Shown here: piece by piece, positions 8,559 to 17,700 of the stretch
Position numbering within the stretch: position 1 is the first letter of the stretch
Layout of the letters: every line of letters starts with the position of its first letter
NCBI GenBank assembly: GCA_030523765.1
Contig: JAUNHX010000012.1
Span: 1-53,059, forward strand
From: Bacteroidales bacterium
GTDB lineage: Bacteria; Bacteroidota; Bacteroidia; Bacteroidales; P3
Reading direction: 5' to 3'
Length of the DNA: 53,059 bases
The notes under the pieces: generated by a model
Seen by the model: the letters and a program-made list of their open reading frames with translations, nothing else
Told to the model about the DNA's origin: nothing
Database searches by the model: none
Position numbers and translations under genes: made by a program

Positions 8559-9164
8559 ATGCAAGCTATTTCGAAAATTCTTTTTGGTATCGCCAACAGT
8601 CTGTTGGTTCCCGACATCGTGTTGCTCATACTCTTCTTCGTTTGGGCACTCATCATGCTTGGTATCACGTATGGAGCCTTCACTGCTCGTAACAAGAACC
8701 AGCGACTGTTCCAAGAGTTGATCCATCATTTGGAGCCCTCGCAACTCCCAGAGATCAAGGAACGACTCAAAAAATCGTCTCCTTCGCTGTTTATCGACTA
8801 TCTATGTGATCTGATGAATGCCAATCCCAACGACGATTATACCAATTGGCTGCTCAACGACTTTGAAACCCAAGCAGCTAAAGATGTCAATAAAGCACGT
8901 CTGCTCACTAAGGTGGGTCCTGTGTTGGGTTTGATGGGCACACTTATCTCTATGAGTCCTGCCCTTGTAGGTCTCTCTACTGGTGATATCAGCGGTATGG
9001 CCTACAACATGCAAGTGGTTTTCGCTACTACGGTACTTGGTTTGGTGATCAGTATTATTGGTCTTTTTGTTCAACAGACCAAGCAACGTTGGTATGCACA
9101 AGATGTTAACAATCTGGAACGTGTTGCTCATACCCTCGTTCTTAGCAAAGGAGGACAACAATGA
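8559..9164 (+). CDS. hmuU: MotA/TolQ/ExbB-family proton channel protein HmuU
   Basis: A 201-residue inner-membrane protein of the MotA/TolQ/ExbB family, which conducts protons to energise TonB-type systems. Three hydrophobic segments are visible: residues about 12-38 (VLLILFFVWALIMLGI), 118-140 and 150-172. The family core KVGPVLGLMGTLISMSPAL, with its glycine-rich packing motif, starts near residue 122. It overlaps hmuV by 4 bp (ATGA), so the two are translationally coupled. The gene context suggests that HmuU with HmuV drives haem uptake or supports HmuS. Confidence 0.85.
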   Translation: MQAISKILFGIANSLLVPDIVLLILFFVWALIMLGITYGAFTARNKNQRLFQELIHHLEPSQLPEIKERLKKSSPSLFIDYLCDLMNANPNDDYTNWLLNDFETQAAKDVNKARLLTKVGPVLGLMGTLISMSPALVGLSTGDISGMAYNMQVVFATTVLGLVISIIGLFVQQTKQRWYAQDVNNLERVAHTLVLSKGGQQ

Positions 9165-9508
9165 GACAACAACGTAGAAAGAGTAGTCTCTTGACCCAAG
9201 ATGACGGTGATCCTTTGAGTGTTGTTGTAAACCTCTTTGATGTGGCTATGGTCTTCGCTGTAAGTCTCATGGTGGCGATGGTGATGCACCTCAATATGGC
9301 CGACTTCTTTGGCTCCGACAATTTCACTGTCGTCAAGAATCCTGGTCAAGATAATATGGAGATCATTACCAAAGAGGGTAAAGAAATCAATACTTACAAG
9401 GCTTCAGGCGAAAAGCAACAAGCCGATGGTACAATGGGTAAACGTCTAGGTACTGCGTATCAACTTGATGATGGTCGTGTGATTTACATACCCGATGGGG
9501 AAAACTAA
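9161..9508 (+). CDS. hmuV: HmuV, DUF2149-family single-span membrane protein
   Basis: A 115-residue protein of the DUF2149 family, the usual partner of the ExbB-like HmuU. A basic N-terminus (MRQQRRKSSLL) and DPLSVVVNLFDVAMVFAVSL lead into one transmembrane helix (to about residue 46), followed by a small soluble domain. The topology matches ExbD/TolR: short cytoplasmic N-terminus, one helix, periplasmic domain. The start overlaps the hmuU stop (ATGA). It is the last gene of the hmu locus; the 196-bp repeat array starts about 95 bp after its stop and ends at a terminator. Confidence 0.82.
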   Translation: MRQQRRKSSLLTQDDGDPLSVVVNLFDVAMVFAVSLMVAMVMHLNMADFFGSDNFTVVKNPGQDNMEIITKEGKEINTYKASGEKQQADGTMGKRLGTAYQLDDGRVIYIPDGEN

Positions 9509-9601
9509 ACTTCGTGTATTTCTCCTACATATGATGTCGCTTCTAGGTAACAGATGGGCTGACATCATTTGGGTTGGGTTCTGCAAATTCATGCTAGTGG
9601 C

Positions 9602-10277
9602 AAGATGTCAACAAGACTTCAAAAGCGCTGAAAAGATTCCTATTGCGCATTATTGTTTTATTGAATCGTTGAATTCATGGAGTCCACCTAAGGTGGACTC
9701 CATGAATTCAATTCTTGCGATTTTGAAAGGATTGTCGAACAGATTGCTGTGCGAAGCAAGGGCGCATAGCGGGCTATACAACCGAGTGACAAGCAGCAAA
9801 ATGCCGACAAGACTTCAAAAGCGCTGAAAAGATTTTTTCTGCGCATTATTGTTTTATTGAATCGTTGAATTCATGGAATCCACCTTAGGTGGACTCTATG
9901 AATTCAATTCTTGCGATTTTGAAAGGATTGTCGAACAGATTGCTGTGCGAAGCAAGGGCGCATAGCGGGCTATACAACCGAGTGACAAGCAGCAAAATGC
10001 CGACAAGACTTCAAAAGCGCTGAAAAGATTTTTTCTGCGCATTATTGTTTTATTGAATCGTTGAATTCATGGAATCCACCTTAGGTGGACTCTATGAATT
10101 CAATTCTTGCGATTTTGAAAGGATTGTCGAACAGATTGCTGTGCGAAGCAAGGGCGCATAGCGGGCTATACAACCGAGTGACAAGCAGCAAAATGCCGAC
10201 AAGACTTCAAAAGCGCTGAAAAGATTTTTTCTGCGCATTATTGTATTATAGAATCGGTGAATTCATGGAATCCACCT
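9602..10277 (+). repeat. Tandem array of 196-bp units with internal palindromes
   Basis: Three complete units and a 78-bp partial one follow each other with an exact 196-bp period; the landmark CAAGACTTC occurs at 9612, 9808, 10004 and 10200. Each full unit holds a palindrome. In the first it is TTGAATTCATGGAGTCCACC (9669-9688), a TAA spacer, then its perfect reverse complement. In units two and three each arm pair has two mismatches. The last unit stops at the middle of the palindrome and runs into the terminator at 10283. Units two and three look almost identical, implying recent expansion. Open frames across the array (for example 9495-9827) are repeat by-products. Confidence 0.92.
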
Positions 10278-10282
10278 TTACT

Positions 10283-10320
10283 AACTAGCATCTGCAATGA
10301 GTTGCGGATGCTAGTTTTAT
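10283..10320 (+). terminator. Strong intrinsic terminator of the hmu locus
   Basis: A 15-bp stem (10283-10297 with 10302-10316, one G-T pair) with a TGAG loop is followed by TTAT. It directly abuts the last partial unit of the repeat array, as though the array grew between hmuV and its terminator. Confidence 0.8.
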
Positions 10321-10345
10321 ATCGTTTATCTATTGTTATTATTAT

Positions 10346-10435
10346 CGGCTGCATAATCATTCGAAGCAGAAGGATGAAAAATACATTCTGATCGGCTTGA
10401 ATTATGCGGGGTATGAGGACTGGAAAGTTTTTTAG
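10346..10435 (+). pseudogene. Possible C-terminal gene remnant
   Basis: An open stretch without a start reads HSKQKDEKYILIGLNY, then AGYEDWKVF and a stop. The pattern (hydrophobic strand, GLNY, then a W-K-V end) faintly resembles the C-terminus of the AAA-ATPase-like/PD-(D/E)XK proteins common in Bacteroidota. It is too short to be sure and could be chance. Confidence 0.2.
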
Positions 10436-10650
10436 AATCTATAAGGGTTATCGCATAACAATCCTGGAGGATTTTCTCATAAGCGCATAAATTCCAATAT
10501 TTTTATTTTGTAGAGAATAATAACCCAGTTAGTATGACGCTAAATGAGGTTGTTTATAACGAGGAAACATAATTAATAACCAGGTGACAATACTAAAGTA
10601 TTTGTCACCTAGATGTGAATCAATAAAAGGGTGAAGGGGTAGGGGAGATC

Positions 10651-10779
10651 TTATTCGTCGACTACCATAGTGTTCTCGGCAACTGAACCGCGATAGGCGG
10701 GACAGGTTTTGTGAGCACACGAAACAGCCAAAACGGAAACAGCCATCACTATGCAAAGAATAACAACTTTCTTCTTCAT
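10651..10779 (-). CDS. Small lipoprotein, 42 residues
   Basis: A 42-residue frame on the - strand from ATG 10779 to TAA 10651. It begins MKKKVVILCIVMAVSVLAVSC, a textbook lipoprotein signal with the lipidated Cys at position 21. The mature part is only 22 residues, starting CAHKTCPAYRG. Small Bacteroidota lipoproteins with a CPAY segment after the lipobox are familiar, but I know no function. A longer frame in another phase covers the same DNA and has no such signal. It stands alone, convergent to the hmu locus and divergent from the regulator at 11687. Confidence 0.65.
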   Translation of the reverse strand: MKKKVVILCIVMAVSVLAVSCAHKTCPAYRGSVAENTMVVDE

Positions 10780-11283
10780 TGGAGTTACTTTTTATCTGTT
10801 TAAATTTTTTGGTATAACGCAACATCATTATTCTTAGTATATCGTTGGTCATATTTTTTTTTCTTTTTGTCGTATTGAACCCTAAAAAGGGATACTTTAC
10901 GAGAATCGATTCTTTGGGACTACGATACAGCTTGGATAAAAAGAGGGGCTTATTTTTTCAATCCATAGTATAAAAGTGTTGTTTAAATAAGTAGGTGTAC
11001 ATGATCGCATATATTGGAACGATGATGATAGGGAAGTGGGGTTAAGGAAGGATCATCGAGAATAGAACAATCGCTAATTGCTATAAAGGATAAAACCTAG
11101 GAAGAGGGTAGGAGAGGAACAACAGTTGCCTACATACATATATTAATAGTGTTGTTCAAATGAAGAAAAACTGCTGTTGATTCAACGTAAGCATAATTTC
11201 AACGCTAAGCAACGATCTCTATATTCAGGTAGGGGAATGTAGGCAGATATGATAATAGTGGATTATGGAGCAAATTTAATAAT
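10780..11283. other. AT-rich non-coding stretch
   Basis: About 500 bases with no convincing gene. It has short poly-A and poly-T tracts and scattered stops in all frames. The left end presumably holds the promoter for the 42-residue lipoprotein, but I see no clear CAAAnnTA box. Confidence 0.4.
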
Positions 11284-11606
11284 TTACAATTGTATATTAC
11301 AAAAGTAAATCGCAGTATATATTTACAAATGTATCAGTACATTTACGCCAATTACAATTGTAAACAATGATTATTTTTGTAATATGCTAATATTGTGAGA
11401 TTGATTGATAATATGGATAGCATAAATAGGTATAACTCAGTGGTTATAGATAAATGGTTAAAGTATATATTCAATAAGATAAAGGTAAGTTTAGTAAAAG
11501 TCAATTTCATAGATTAGAATAAATTGTAATTATTTGTAATATAGTATTTAAATTTGATTTAATTAAAGTATCACTTGAGTTTACATATGTAATTACAAAT
11601 GTAAAT
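11284..11606. promoter_or_regulatory. Cluster of TTACAwwTGTAA-like palindromes (candidate operators)
   Basis: Perfect or near-perfect palindromes: TTACAATTGTA at 11284, TTACAAAAGTAA at 11297, TACAAATGTA at 11324, TTACAATTGTAA at 11352-11363, TTACATATGTAA at 11581-11592 and TTACAAATGTAA at 11593-11604. Half sites (TTTGTAATA, TTGTAATTA) occur at 11377 and around 11524-11541, and more GTAA/TTAC halves flank the -7 box. The last two full sites lie just upstream of the -33 element of the XRE gene. The density points to cooperative binding, most simply autoregulation by that XRE protein. Confidence 0.55.
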
Positions 11607-11621
11607 ATATAACTTTTAACT

Positions 11622-11650
11622 TTTGTATATCAAAAATATTCGTACCTTTG
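11622..11650 (+). promoter_or_regulatory. Bacteroidota-type promoter for the XRE regulator
   Basis: TTTG at 11622-11625 and TACCTTTG at 11643-11650 are 17 bp apart. Transcription would start near 11657, about 30 bases before the ATG at 11687. Confidence 0.6.
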
Positions 11651-11686
11651 TAATTAGAAAGATGAAAATGTTATAAATGTAAAATT

Positions 11687-12667
11687 ATGAATAACAGGAT
11701 AAACCTACTTTTGCAGGCCAAAAATATCACTGCAAAACAGTTTGCCGAAGAGATCGGTGTGCAGCCTTCTGGAATGTCGCATATCATGTCGGGACGTAAC
11801 AATCCGAGTCTCGATTTTGTGATGAAAGTGGTGAAGCGTTATCCCGAGGTGAATATCTATTGGCTGATGTTTGGCAAGGGTGAGATGTACGAAACTGGGA
11901 GTAGTCCGGTGCCTGTAGAGTCAGTTGCTCCGGAACCAGCAGCCCCTCAGATGATGACTCCTCCTGCTGCTCCTACTCCTAACCCTACCCCTCAATTTTC
12001 AGCTAATGTCTACCAAAAGAATGCTGAAAGTTCTAGAACGCCTAAAAAGGGTAATGAGAAGTCGCCCGCCCCATCAAATAGTGGTTTCGATCTTTTCTCC
12101 AGTCAAGGGATAACGCCCAATGGTGATCAACTCTCGAATGCGGCTATGTCCCAACCCAACCCAGGAGTTTCCTCTTCCCAGTCATCCACTAAGAGGGTTG
12201 TTCCCCCAACGCCCCCAGTACAGACTCCTGCCCCAACTCCTATATCAACTCCCCCAATGCAGACACCAGTTTCAACTCCTATCCCCAATACACCTTTGCA
12301 GACTCCCCCTACACCGCAACCTATAACAACGATGCCTCCTGTTTCCCCGAGTGCCCCCTCAGCTCCTACACCTTCGATGCCACCCATGGGGCAACAAACA
12401 GTTGTTTCTGCACCTTATGAGGCTCCGATTTCTAGTTTGCAGCAAAACATGCAACAAGGTTTTCCTCCTTTGTCGGCACAACAACAAGCTGCCCCTCAGA
12501 TGAATATTCCTCCTTTCGACCCCAATCTCTATGCCGCATTCCTCAACGAGAATCGCTCAGATGGGGCAGAACAGGATAGTCGACCGAATCAGAAGAAAAG
12601 AATTGTTAAATTTATTGTGCTTTATGATGATCACTCCTTCTCGGAGTATTATCCGGAACAGCTGTAG
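11687..12667 (+). CDS. XRE-family regulator with long proline-rich linker
   Basis: A 326-residue protein. Residues 1-70 are a helix-turn-helix of the XRE/Cro type (INLLLQAKNITAKQFAEEIG, then SGMSHIMSGRNNPSLDFVMK), ending in the WLMFGKGEMY motif typical of Bacteroidota members. Residues about 80-300 are low complexity: Pro, Thr, Gln and Ser rich, with imperfect repeats such as TPAPTPISTPPMQTPVSTP. The C-terminus is a short charged and aromatic block, KKRIVKFIVLYDDHSFSEYY. The linker is far longer than usual. The gene is preceded by a dense cluster of palindromic sites, suggesting it controls itself. It stands alone and ends at a terminator shared with the convergent operon. Confidence 0.8.
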   Translation: MNNRINLLLQAKNITAKQFAEEIGVQPSGMSHIMSGRNNPSLDFVMKVVKRYPEVNIYWLMFGKGEMYETGSSPVPVESVAPEPAAPQMMTPPAAPTPNPTPQFSANVYQKNAESSRTPKKGNEKSPAPSNSGFDLFSSQGITPNGDQLSNAAMSQPNPGVSSSQSSTKRVVPPTPPVQTPAPTPISTPPMQTPVSTPIPNTPLQTPPTPQPITTMPPVSPSAPSAPTPSMPPMGQQTVVSAPYEAPISSLQQNMQQGFPPLSAQQQAAPQMNIPPFDPNLYAAFLNENRSDGAEQDSRPNQKKRIVKFIVLYDDHSFSEYYPEQL

Positions 12668-12768
12668 TTGTTCCTATGTAGTTGCATCCTTCAGATGTTT
12701 GTTTGGAACGCTTCGCTTGTTTCCTTTGGCATCGTTGTAGAAAAAAAACGCTTTTTGATTTTATAAAA

Positions 12769-12800
12769 AAGAGGGGAAGATCGTTTGATCTCCCCCTCTT
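12769..12800. terminator. Bidirectional terminator
   Basis: A 14-bp stem (12769-12782 with 12787-12800, one mismatch) around GTTT. A T-rich tract (GTTTTTCTT) follows on the + side and an A-rich tract precedes it, so it can stop both the XRE gene and the convergent operon. Confidence 0.75.
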
Positions 12801-12822
12801 GTTTTTCTTATAATAATTTTTT

Positions 12823-13356
12823 TTAGATGTTTGTAGAATCGGTCTGATTTAGGATGCGGTTCAGCATTTCTTCAGGCGAGAGACCGATGAGGTTGTTGTC
12901 GAGCATGATCTTGGTGTCGGATGCTATGGGATGTTCGGGGAACAGTTCTACAAAGAGTTTGTAGGTTTCGTTAGCATTCTCGTAGTCGTTATTGCCCTCA
13001 TAGGCTTGAGCCAACGAGAAGTAGCAGTCGCCTAAATTGCTGACAGTGTCGTAGTTGTTGATGATACGGTTCAGCAATTCAATCGACTCGTTGTAGTGGC
13101 ACATATTACTAGAGATATCGGCAGCATTGAAGAGGTAGCCTGGGGTAGCGGGATCGTCGGGGAAATCGTTAGCGAACTGGGTGTAGAGTGCCACTAGGTT
13201 GTTGCCCATCGTGGTGTCGAGCACCAACTTGTTGCTGCTGTAGATAGAGTCTTCCAGGGCTTTGATCTGCGACACTTCTTTATCGTGATTGGGGCCGCAA
13301 GCCGTGAGGGCCAGCACGATAGCCGCTGCTGATGCTAAGAGGATATTTCTTTTCAT
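12823..13356 (-). CDS. TPR-type lipoprotein
   Basis: A 177-residue lipoprotein: signal MKRNILLASAAAIVLALTAC with Cys20, then helical repeats. Pairs such as NAADISSNMCHYNESIELLNRI and YFSLAQAYEGNNDYENANETY have the spacing and the small/aromatic residues of tetratricopeptide repeats (about residues 60-150), similar to YbgF/BamD-type scaffolds. Probably periplasmic face of a membrane. It is last in the ruvX-def operon, 27 bp after def. Function unknown beyond a protein-interaction scaffold. Confidence 0.75.
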   Translation of the reverse strand: MKRNILLASAAAIVLALTACGPNHDKEVSQIKALEDSIYSSNKLVLDTTMGNNLVALYTQFANDFPDDPATPGYLFNAADISSNMCHYNESIELLNRIINNYDTVSNLGDCYFSLAQAYEGNNDYENANETYKLFVELFPEHPIASDTKIMLDNNLIGLSPEEMLNRILNQTDSTNI

Positions 13357-13383
13357 AGTTGTATTTTTATGGATTGTTGATGT

Positions 13384-13950
13384 TTATTTCTTTTTGCTGA
13401 ATTTCATACGATAGCCTACTTTGACTTTGCCTCCCACCACATCGTTGAGTTTTCGGCGAATCATCGTTTTGCGCAGCTGACTCAGATGGTCGGTGAAGAC
13501 TTTTCCGTGGAGGTGATCGATCTCGTGTTGAGCTACGCGGGCAAACATACCGCTGATCTCTTCGTGGTGTTCGTTCCAGTTCTCATCGAAATAGCGAAGC
13601 ACGATAGTCTCGGGACGGAGCACATCCTCGTGGATGCCAGGAATACTGAGGCAACCCTCGTTGAAGAGTTTGTTGGCCCCTTTGGTTTCGAGTATCTCAG
13701 GATTGATAAGCACATGACGTTCTTCTTCAGGACCGAAGGTATCGGTTTTCTCGTCATAAGGACGGAATCCAATCACCACCAGTTGGATAGAGAGGTCAAC
13801 CTGAGGGGCAGCGAGTCCCACACCATCAGAATGGTACATCGTCTCAAACATATTATCGATAAGCTCCTTCAGATTGGGGTAGTCTTTCGTTATTGGTTCG
13901 GCTTCTTTTCTAAGCACTGGGCTGCCGTAGCCCACAATGGGTAGTATCAT
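13384..13950 (-). CDS. def: Peptide deformylase
   Basis: A 188-residue cytoplasmic metalloenzyme that removes the formyl group from the N-terminal methionine of new proteins. All three family motifs are present: GVGLAAPQV, EGCLSIPG (metal-binding Cys) and QHEIDHLHG (HExxH with two metal His and the catalytic Glu). Length is normal. It lies in a ruvX-def-TPR operon, 59 bp after ruvX, an arrangement common in Bacteroidota. Confidence 0.97.
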   Translation of the reverse strand: MILPIVGYGSPVLRKEAEPITKDYPNLKELIDNMFETMYHSDGVGLAAPQVDLSIQLVVIGFRPYDEKTDTFGPEEERHVLINPEILETKGANKLFNEGCLSIPGIHEDVLRPETIVLRYFDENWNEHHEEISGMFARVAQHEIDHLHGKVFTDHLSQLRKTMIRRKLNDVVGGKVKVGYRMKFSKKK

Positions 13951-14009
13951 GATATTTTCTTTACTTAGTTACAATTAAATATTAACGCAATGATGTATTT
14001 TTTATTATC

Positions 14010-14435
14010 CTAACGGCTCATATTTCTTCGAGTATCGAGGAATGTTTGGAGGATGAGGGCAGCGCTGATGGTGTCGATGAGTCCTTTGTTCTGACGCTGC
14101 TTCTTCTTCAGTCCGCTGTCGATCATACTCTGAAAAGCCATCTTGGAGGTGAACCGTTCATCGACCCGATGGATCGGTTTGTCGGGAAACACTTTGGCCA
14201 ACTGTTTGGCAAAAGGTTCAATATACTTCATTGATTCAGAGGGGGTGTTGTCCATATGACGAGCATCGCCCAACACGAAAGCTTCCACCTCTTCCTGTTG
14301 ACAGTAGTTCTTCAACCACGTCATCAGCTTGGGGGTTTCCACTGTGGTGAGTCCCGACGCAATGATCTGCGAAGTGTCAGTTACTGCGATTCCTGTTCGC
14401 ACTTTTCCATAGTCGATTGCCAAAATTCGGCCCAT
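14010..14435 (-). CDS. ruvX: RuvX/YqgF-family Holliday-junction resolvase-like nuclease
   Basis: A 141-residue RNase H-fold protein. The family is annotated as a putative Holliday-junction resolvase and also has a role in pre-16S rRNA maturation in E. coli. The first strand MGRILAIDYGKVRTGIA holds the catalytic Asp; VDERFTSKMA and KGLIDTISAALILQ carry the later acidic residues. I start at ATG 14435: the -7 element at 14460-14467 rules out the longer reading from 14489. First gene of the operon with def. Confidence 0.93.
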   Translation of the reverse strand: MGRILAIDYGKVRTGIAVTDTSQIIASGLTTVETPKLMTWLKNYCQQEEVEAFVLGDARHMDNTPSESMKYIEPFAKQLAKVFPDKPIHRVDERFTSKMAFQSMIDSGLKKKQRQNKGLIDTISAALILQTFLDTRRNMSR

Positions 14436-14459
14436 ATTTGTTTTCTTTTTTTCGGAGTG

Positions 14460-14489
14460 CAAAAGTACTATTTTTCTCGCATATGGCAA
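14460..14489 (-). promoter_or_regulatory. Promoter of the ruvX-def operon
   Basis: On the - strand TTG (complement of CAA at 14487-14489) and TACTTTTG (complement of CAAAAGTA at 14460-14467) are 19 bp apart. It predicts a very short leader before ATG 14435. Confidence 0.6.
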
Positions 14490-14642
14490 GAAAAATTATA
14501 CATATATATATTATAGGTGTAAAAATTCAGACGAAAAAAGAGTCTTTCGATAGGCGACTGTTGATGAATAAGAAGGGAGCATCTAGGCTAGGTTTTTCCG
14601 CTGTTAGCGAAAAAAGAAGGGGCATTATTCAGAAAAAAATAC

Positions 14643-14650
14643 TATCTTTG
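14643..14650 (+). promoter_or_regulatory. -7 promoter element upstream of the helicase-nuclease gene
   Basis: TATCTTTG fits TAnnTTTG. No good -33 TTTG is visible at the right distance. It would give a leader of about 70 bases. Confidence 0.4.
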
Positions 14651-14723
14651 CAATCCTTAACCCCTATGACTAAACGATAGTGATGATGCACTATCATTCT
14701 TTAATACAGCATAATAACTATCT

Positions 14724-17700
14724 ATGAACAACCAACAGCATCAATACGATTCCGACCAACAGCGAGTGATTGAACTAAAAGAAGGCCACTGGCTAGTGCT
14801 AGCCCCTCCAGGATGCGGCAAGACCGATATCTTGGCTGCCCGTGTGCAGAACGCACTAACAGAAGGAGTAGACCCGCAGCAGATGGTGTGCCTCACTTTT
14901 ACCAACCGAGCCTCGCGAGGGATGAGGGAGCGAATAGATCTGATGTTGGGCAAAGAGCAAGGAGAGAAAGTCTTTACCGGCAATCTTCATTGTCTTTGTT
15001 CCAACCTGCTGTATTCGTGTCGTATGGTGCATCACAGCACTTCGGTGATCGATGAACAGGACTCCAACGACCTGATATTAGACTATATGTCGGAGCGAAA
15101 ACTACAGAACTCCCGTAGTGTCAGTTTCGCTAAAGACTGCTATCGACTTCAGCATCTGTTTTGGCAGATGTCTCATCATCATCCCAAGGAACTGCAGACC
15201 GATCGTGAGATGCTTTCTGGAAGGATGGTGAGTGAACTCTGTCAGCAGTGGGATCGTCCTTGTACGTTAGAGGGCTTCCTCGATATATACCACAATGCAA
15301 GCACCCTGATAGATGATCCTAAAGCTCAGATCCTCGACACCAACAACGAGTTGCTGCAACAGATGGCGGTAGCCTATTGGTATGAATGCTACAAAAAGAA
15401 GTACCGATTGCTTGATTTTGCCGATTTGTTGATACTCACCTATGAGGCGTTGGTGAACAAACCGGAGAGGATGCCCCGCTACGGATGGATTCAGATAGAT
15501 GAGGTGCAGGATTTGAATCGACTCCATCTAGCTATCATCGATCTCCTTACCGATAACGACAATCCCTCGATGGTGCTCTATCTAGGCGATGAGCAGCAAG
15601 CTATCTTCGCTTTTATGGGGGCCAAACTGCAGACCCTCGAATGGATTAAGGAGCGCTGCGACAACAAGATACTACACCTCACCACCAACTATCGTTCCCC
15701 CTCCTACCTCCAGCAGGTGTTCAACACCTATGCGGCCCAACAACTGAAGACCGATCCCGATTTTCTCCCAACACCATCGCGTATTGAACAGCAGAAACCA
15801 GGCGATATGGTGATCCATTATGCCTTCTCCGAACGGTCAGCTTGCTACGATGTGGCACAGATGGTAAGCCAATATCCCTCTTCCCAACGTACCGCTATCT
15901 TGGTGTCGTCCAACGCTGAAGCCGATATGATAGGCAACGCTTTCGATGATGCGATGCTGCCCTACTTCAAGATTTCGGGTGTCGATTTCTTCTCCACTCC
16001 CGAGATGCAGCTTCTTATATCGCACCTCAAAGTGATTCATAGCGAGAGCGATACTGTGGCGTGGGCTCGTCTGCTACACCGCTTGCAGGTAACCCGCAGT
16101 TTTTCTGACGGACGACGAATAATGGAGCAGCTGGCTCCACAAGCCCTTCTGCCTAGCGACCTATTGGAGGAGAAACCTTATAGTCTCCGTTTTGCTGAAT
16201 CGATGCGGGGCGACGTAGTGGTGTTTGATACTGAGACCACCGGACTTGATGTCACTTCCGATGATATAGTACAGATTGCTGCTTTCCGCATACACAACGG
16301 TGTATATAGCGGAAAACCAGAAGATACCCTCAACCTGATCATGCGGACCGATAAACAGCTGCCCCTCAAACTGGGCTTGATAGACAATCCTCTTATCGAA
16401 CCCTACTGCAAAGCTGAGGCAGATGGTACTTTGGTGGAGGCATCCGTAGGACTCCAACAGTTTCTCGATTTCTGCGAGGGACTCCCATTGGTGGGACATA
16501 ACGTAGAGTACGATTATCGGATTTTGCAGTTCAACCTTATCCGACGTTGTCAACGCAACGATTTAGAGCAGATTCATCCGATTTACTTCGACACTTTGAA
16601 GATGGCCCGACTCATCTACCCACAGATGAGTAGCCACAAATTAAAAGATTTGATTGCCGAATTGCAGCTAGAGGGAGAGAATTCTCATATGGCTGACGAT
16701 GACGCGCTGGCCACCGTACGACTAGCGTTCCATCTGGCCGAAAAGGCAGAAGCCCTCGAATTATCGCAACAAGCGCTCCTCGATGATATGAAACGGGAAC
16801 GCACCGAACTGCGCCGCTCCTACGAAACCCTCTATCGCGATACCTGTAGTATGCGTTATATCAATCCCTTCGCTAGTGAAGAGAGGGTAGGGGAAGGCGA
16901 TCCAGTACTTCTCGAGGCCATTAATCGAAGCTATCATCTGATGCAGAACAGCAACCGCTACAAGCCTATCGACAAGTTGCCCTATCTGCTTTACTATATA
17001 CGTCATTATTTCGAGCATCATACGATGCCCAACACACTCTTGCAACAACTCGATCTCTTTATGCCCATACTCTCCACCTTGAGGGAGAGCGATTTGGTTG
17101 GTTCCGATATGGGAGCAAAGTTGGAGGGACAGCAAGTGGTAATCTCAACTATCCACAAAGCCAAAGGGTTAGAGTTCGAGAATGTGATTGTATTCAATGT
17201 AGTTGAGGGACGTTATCCCTTCTACCTCAACAGTCGTATGCTCAACAAAGCCTCACACGACGAGGAGGATGCCCGTAAGCTTTATGTGGCCCTTACCCGA
17301 TCGCGCCAGCGACTTATCTTGGTCATTCCCAAGCATCAGCTTTGTCGCAGCAAGATGGGCGAGAGTTACTTGAAACAGTATGCTCCTTCGCCATTTATCA
17401 ACGCTATAGCCTCCTATTTCGACAAAGAGGAGTCGTCCAACGACCACTACGAAGAGCAACAATTCATCCACCAGTCGTCCGCCACCTGCTGGCGTTTCGA
17501 GGTCACCCGCATCGAAAATAAGCAGATTTTTGGTCTTGCCGATCAAGAGGGCAGCCGCGAGCTACAACTAGAGTGTTACAACAACAACCCATATGGTGAT
17601 TGGACGTACATAAAACGATTGCTTCGTATAGGATCAGTTGTCAATCTGGTGCAACCCCATCTGCAAGGCACTATCGTATGGGCCGACCTATATATTTATG

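Noticed and set aside
9495..9827. 110-residue open frame after hmuV
   Set aside because: It runs into the 196-bp repeat array, has no recognisable domain and depends on repeat sequence; the other copies break the frame differently.
9602..10277. CRISPR array
   Set aside because: The units are 196 bp and directly fused, with no short repeats separated by unique spacers.
10529..10852. 107-residue frame on the - strand
   Set aside because: It overlaps, in another phase, the 42-residue lipoprotein frame, which has a clear signal peptide; the longer frame looks like chance.
12127..12387. Gly/Val-rich frame on the - strand inside the XRE gene
   Set aside because: It is the antisense shadow of the proline-rich linker.
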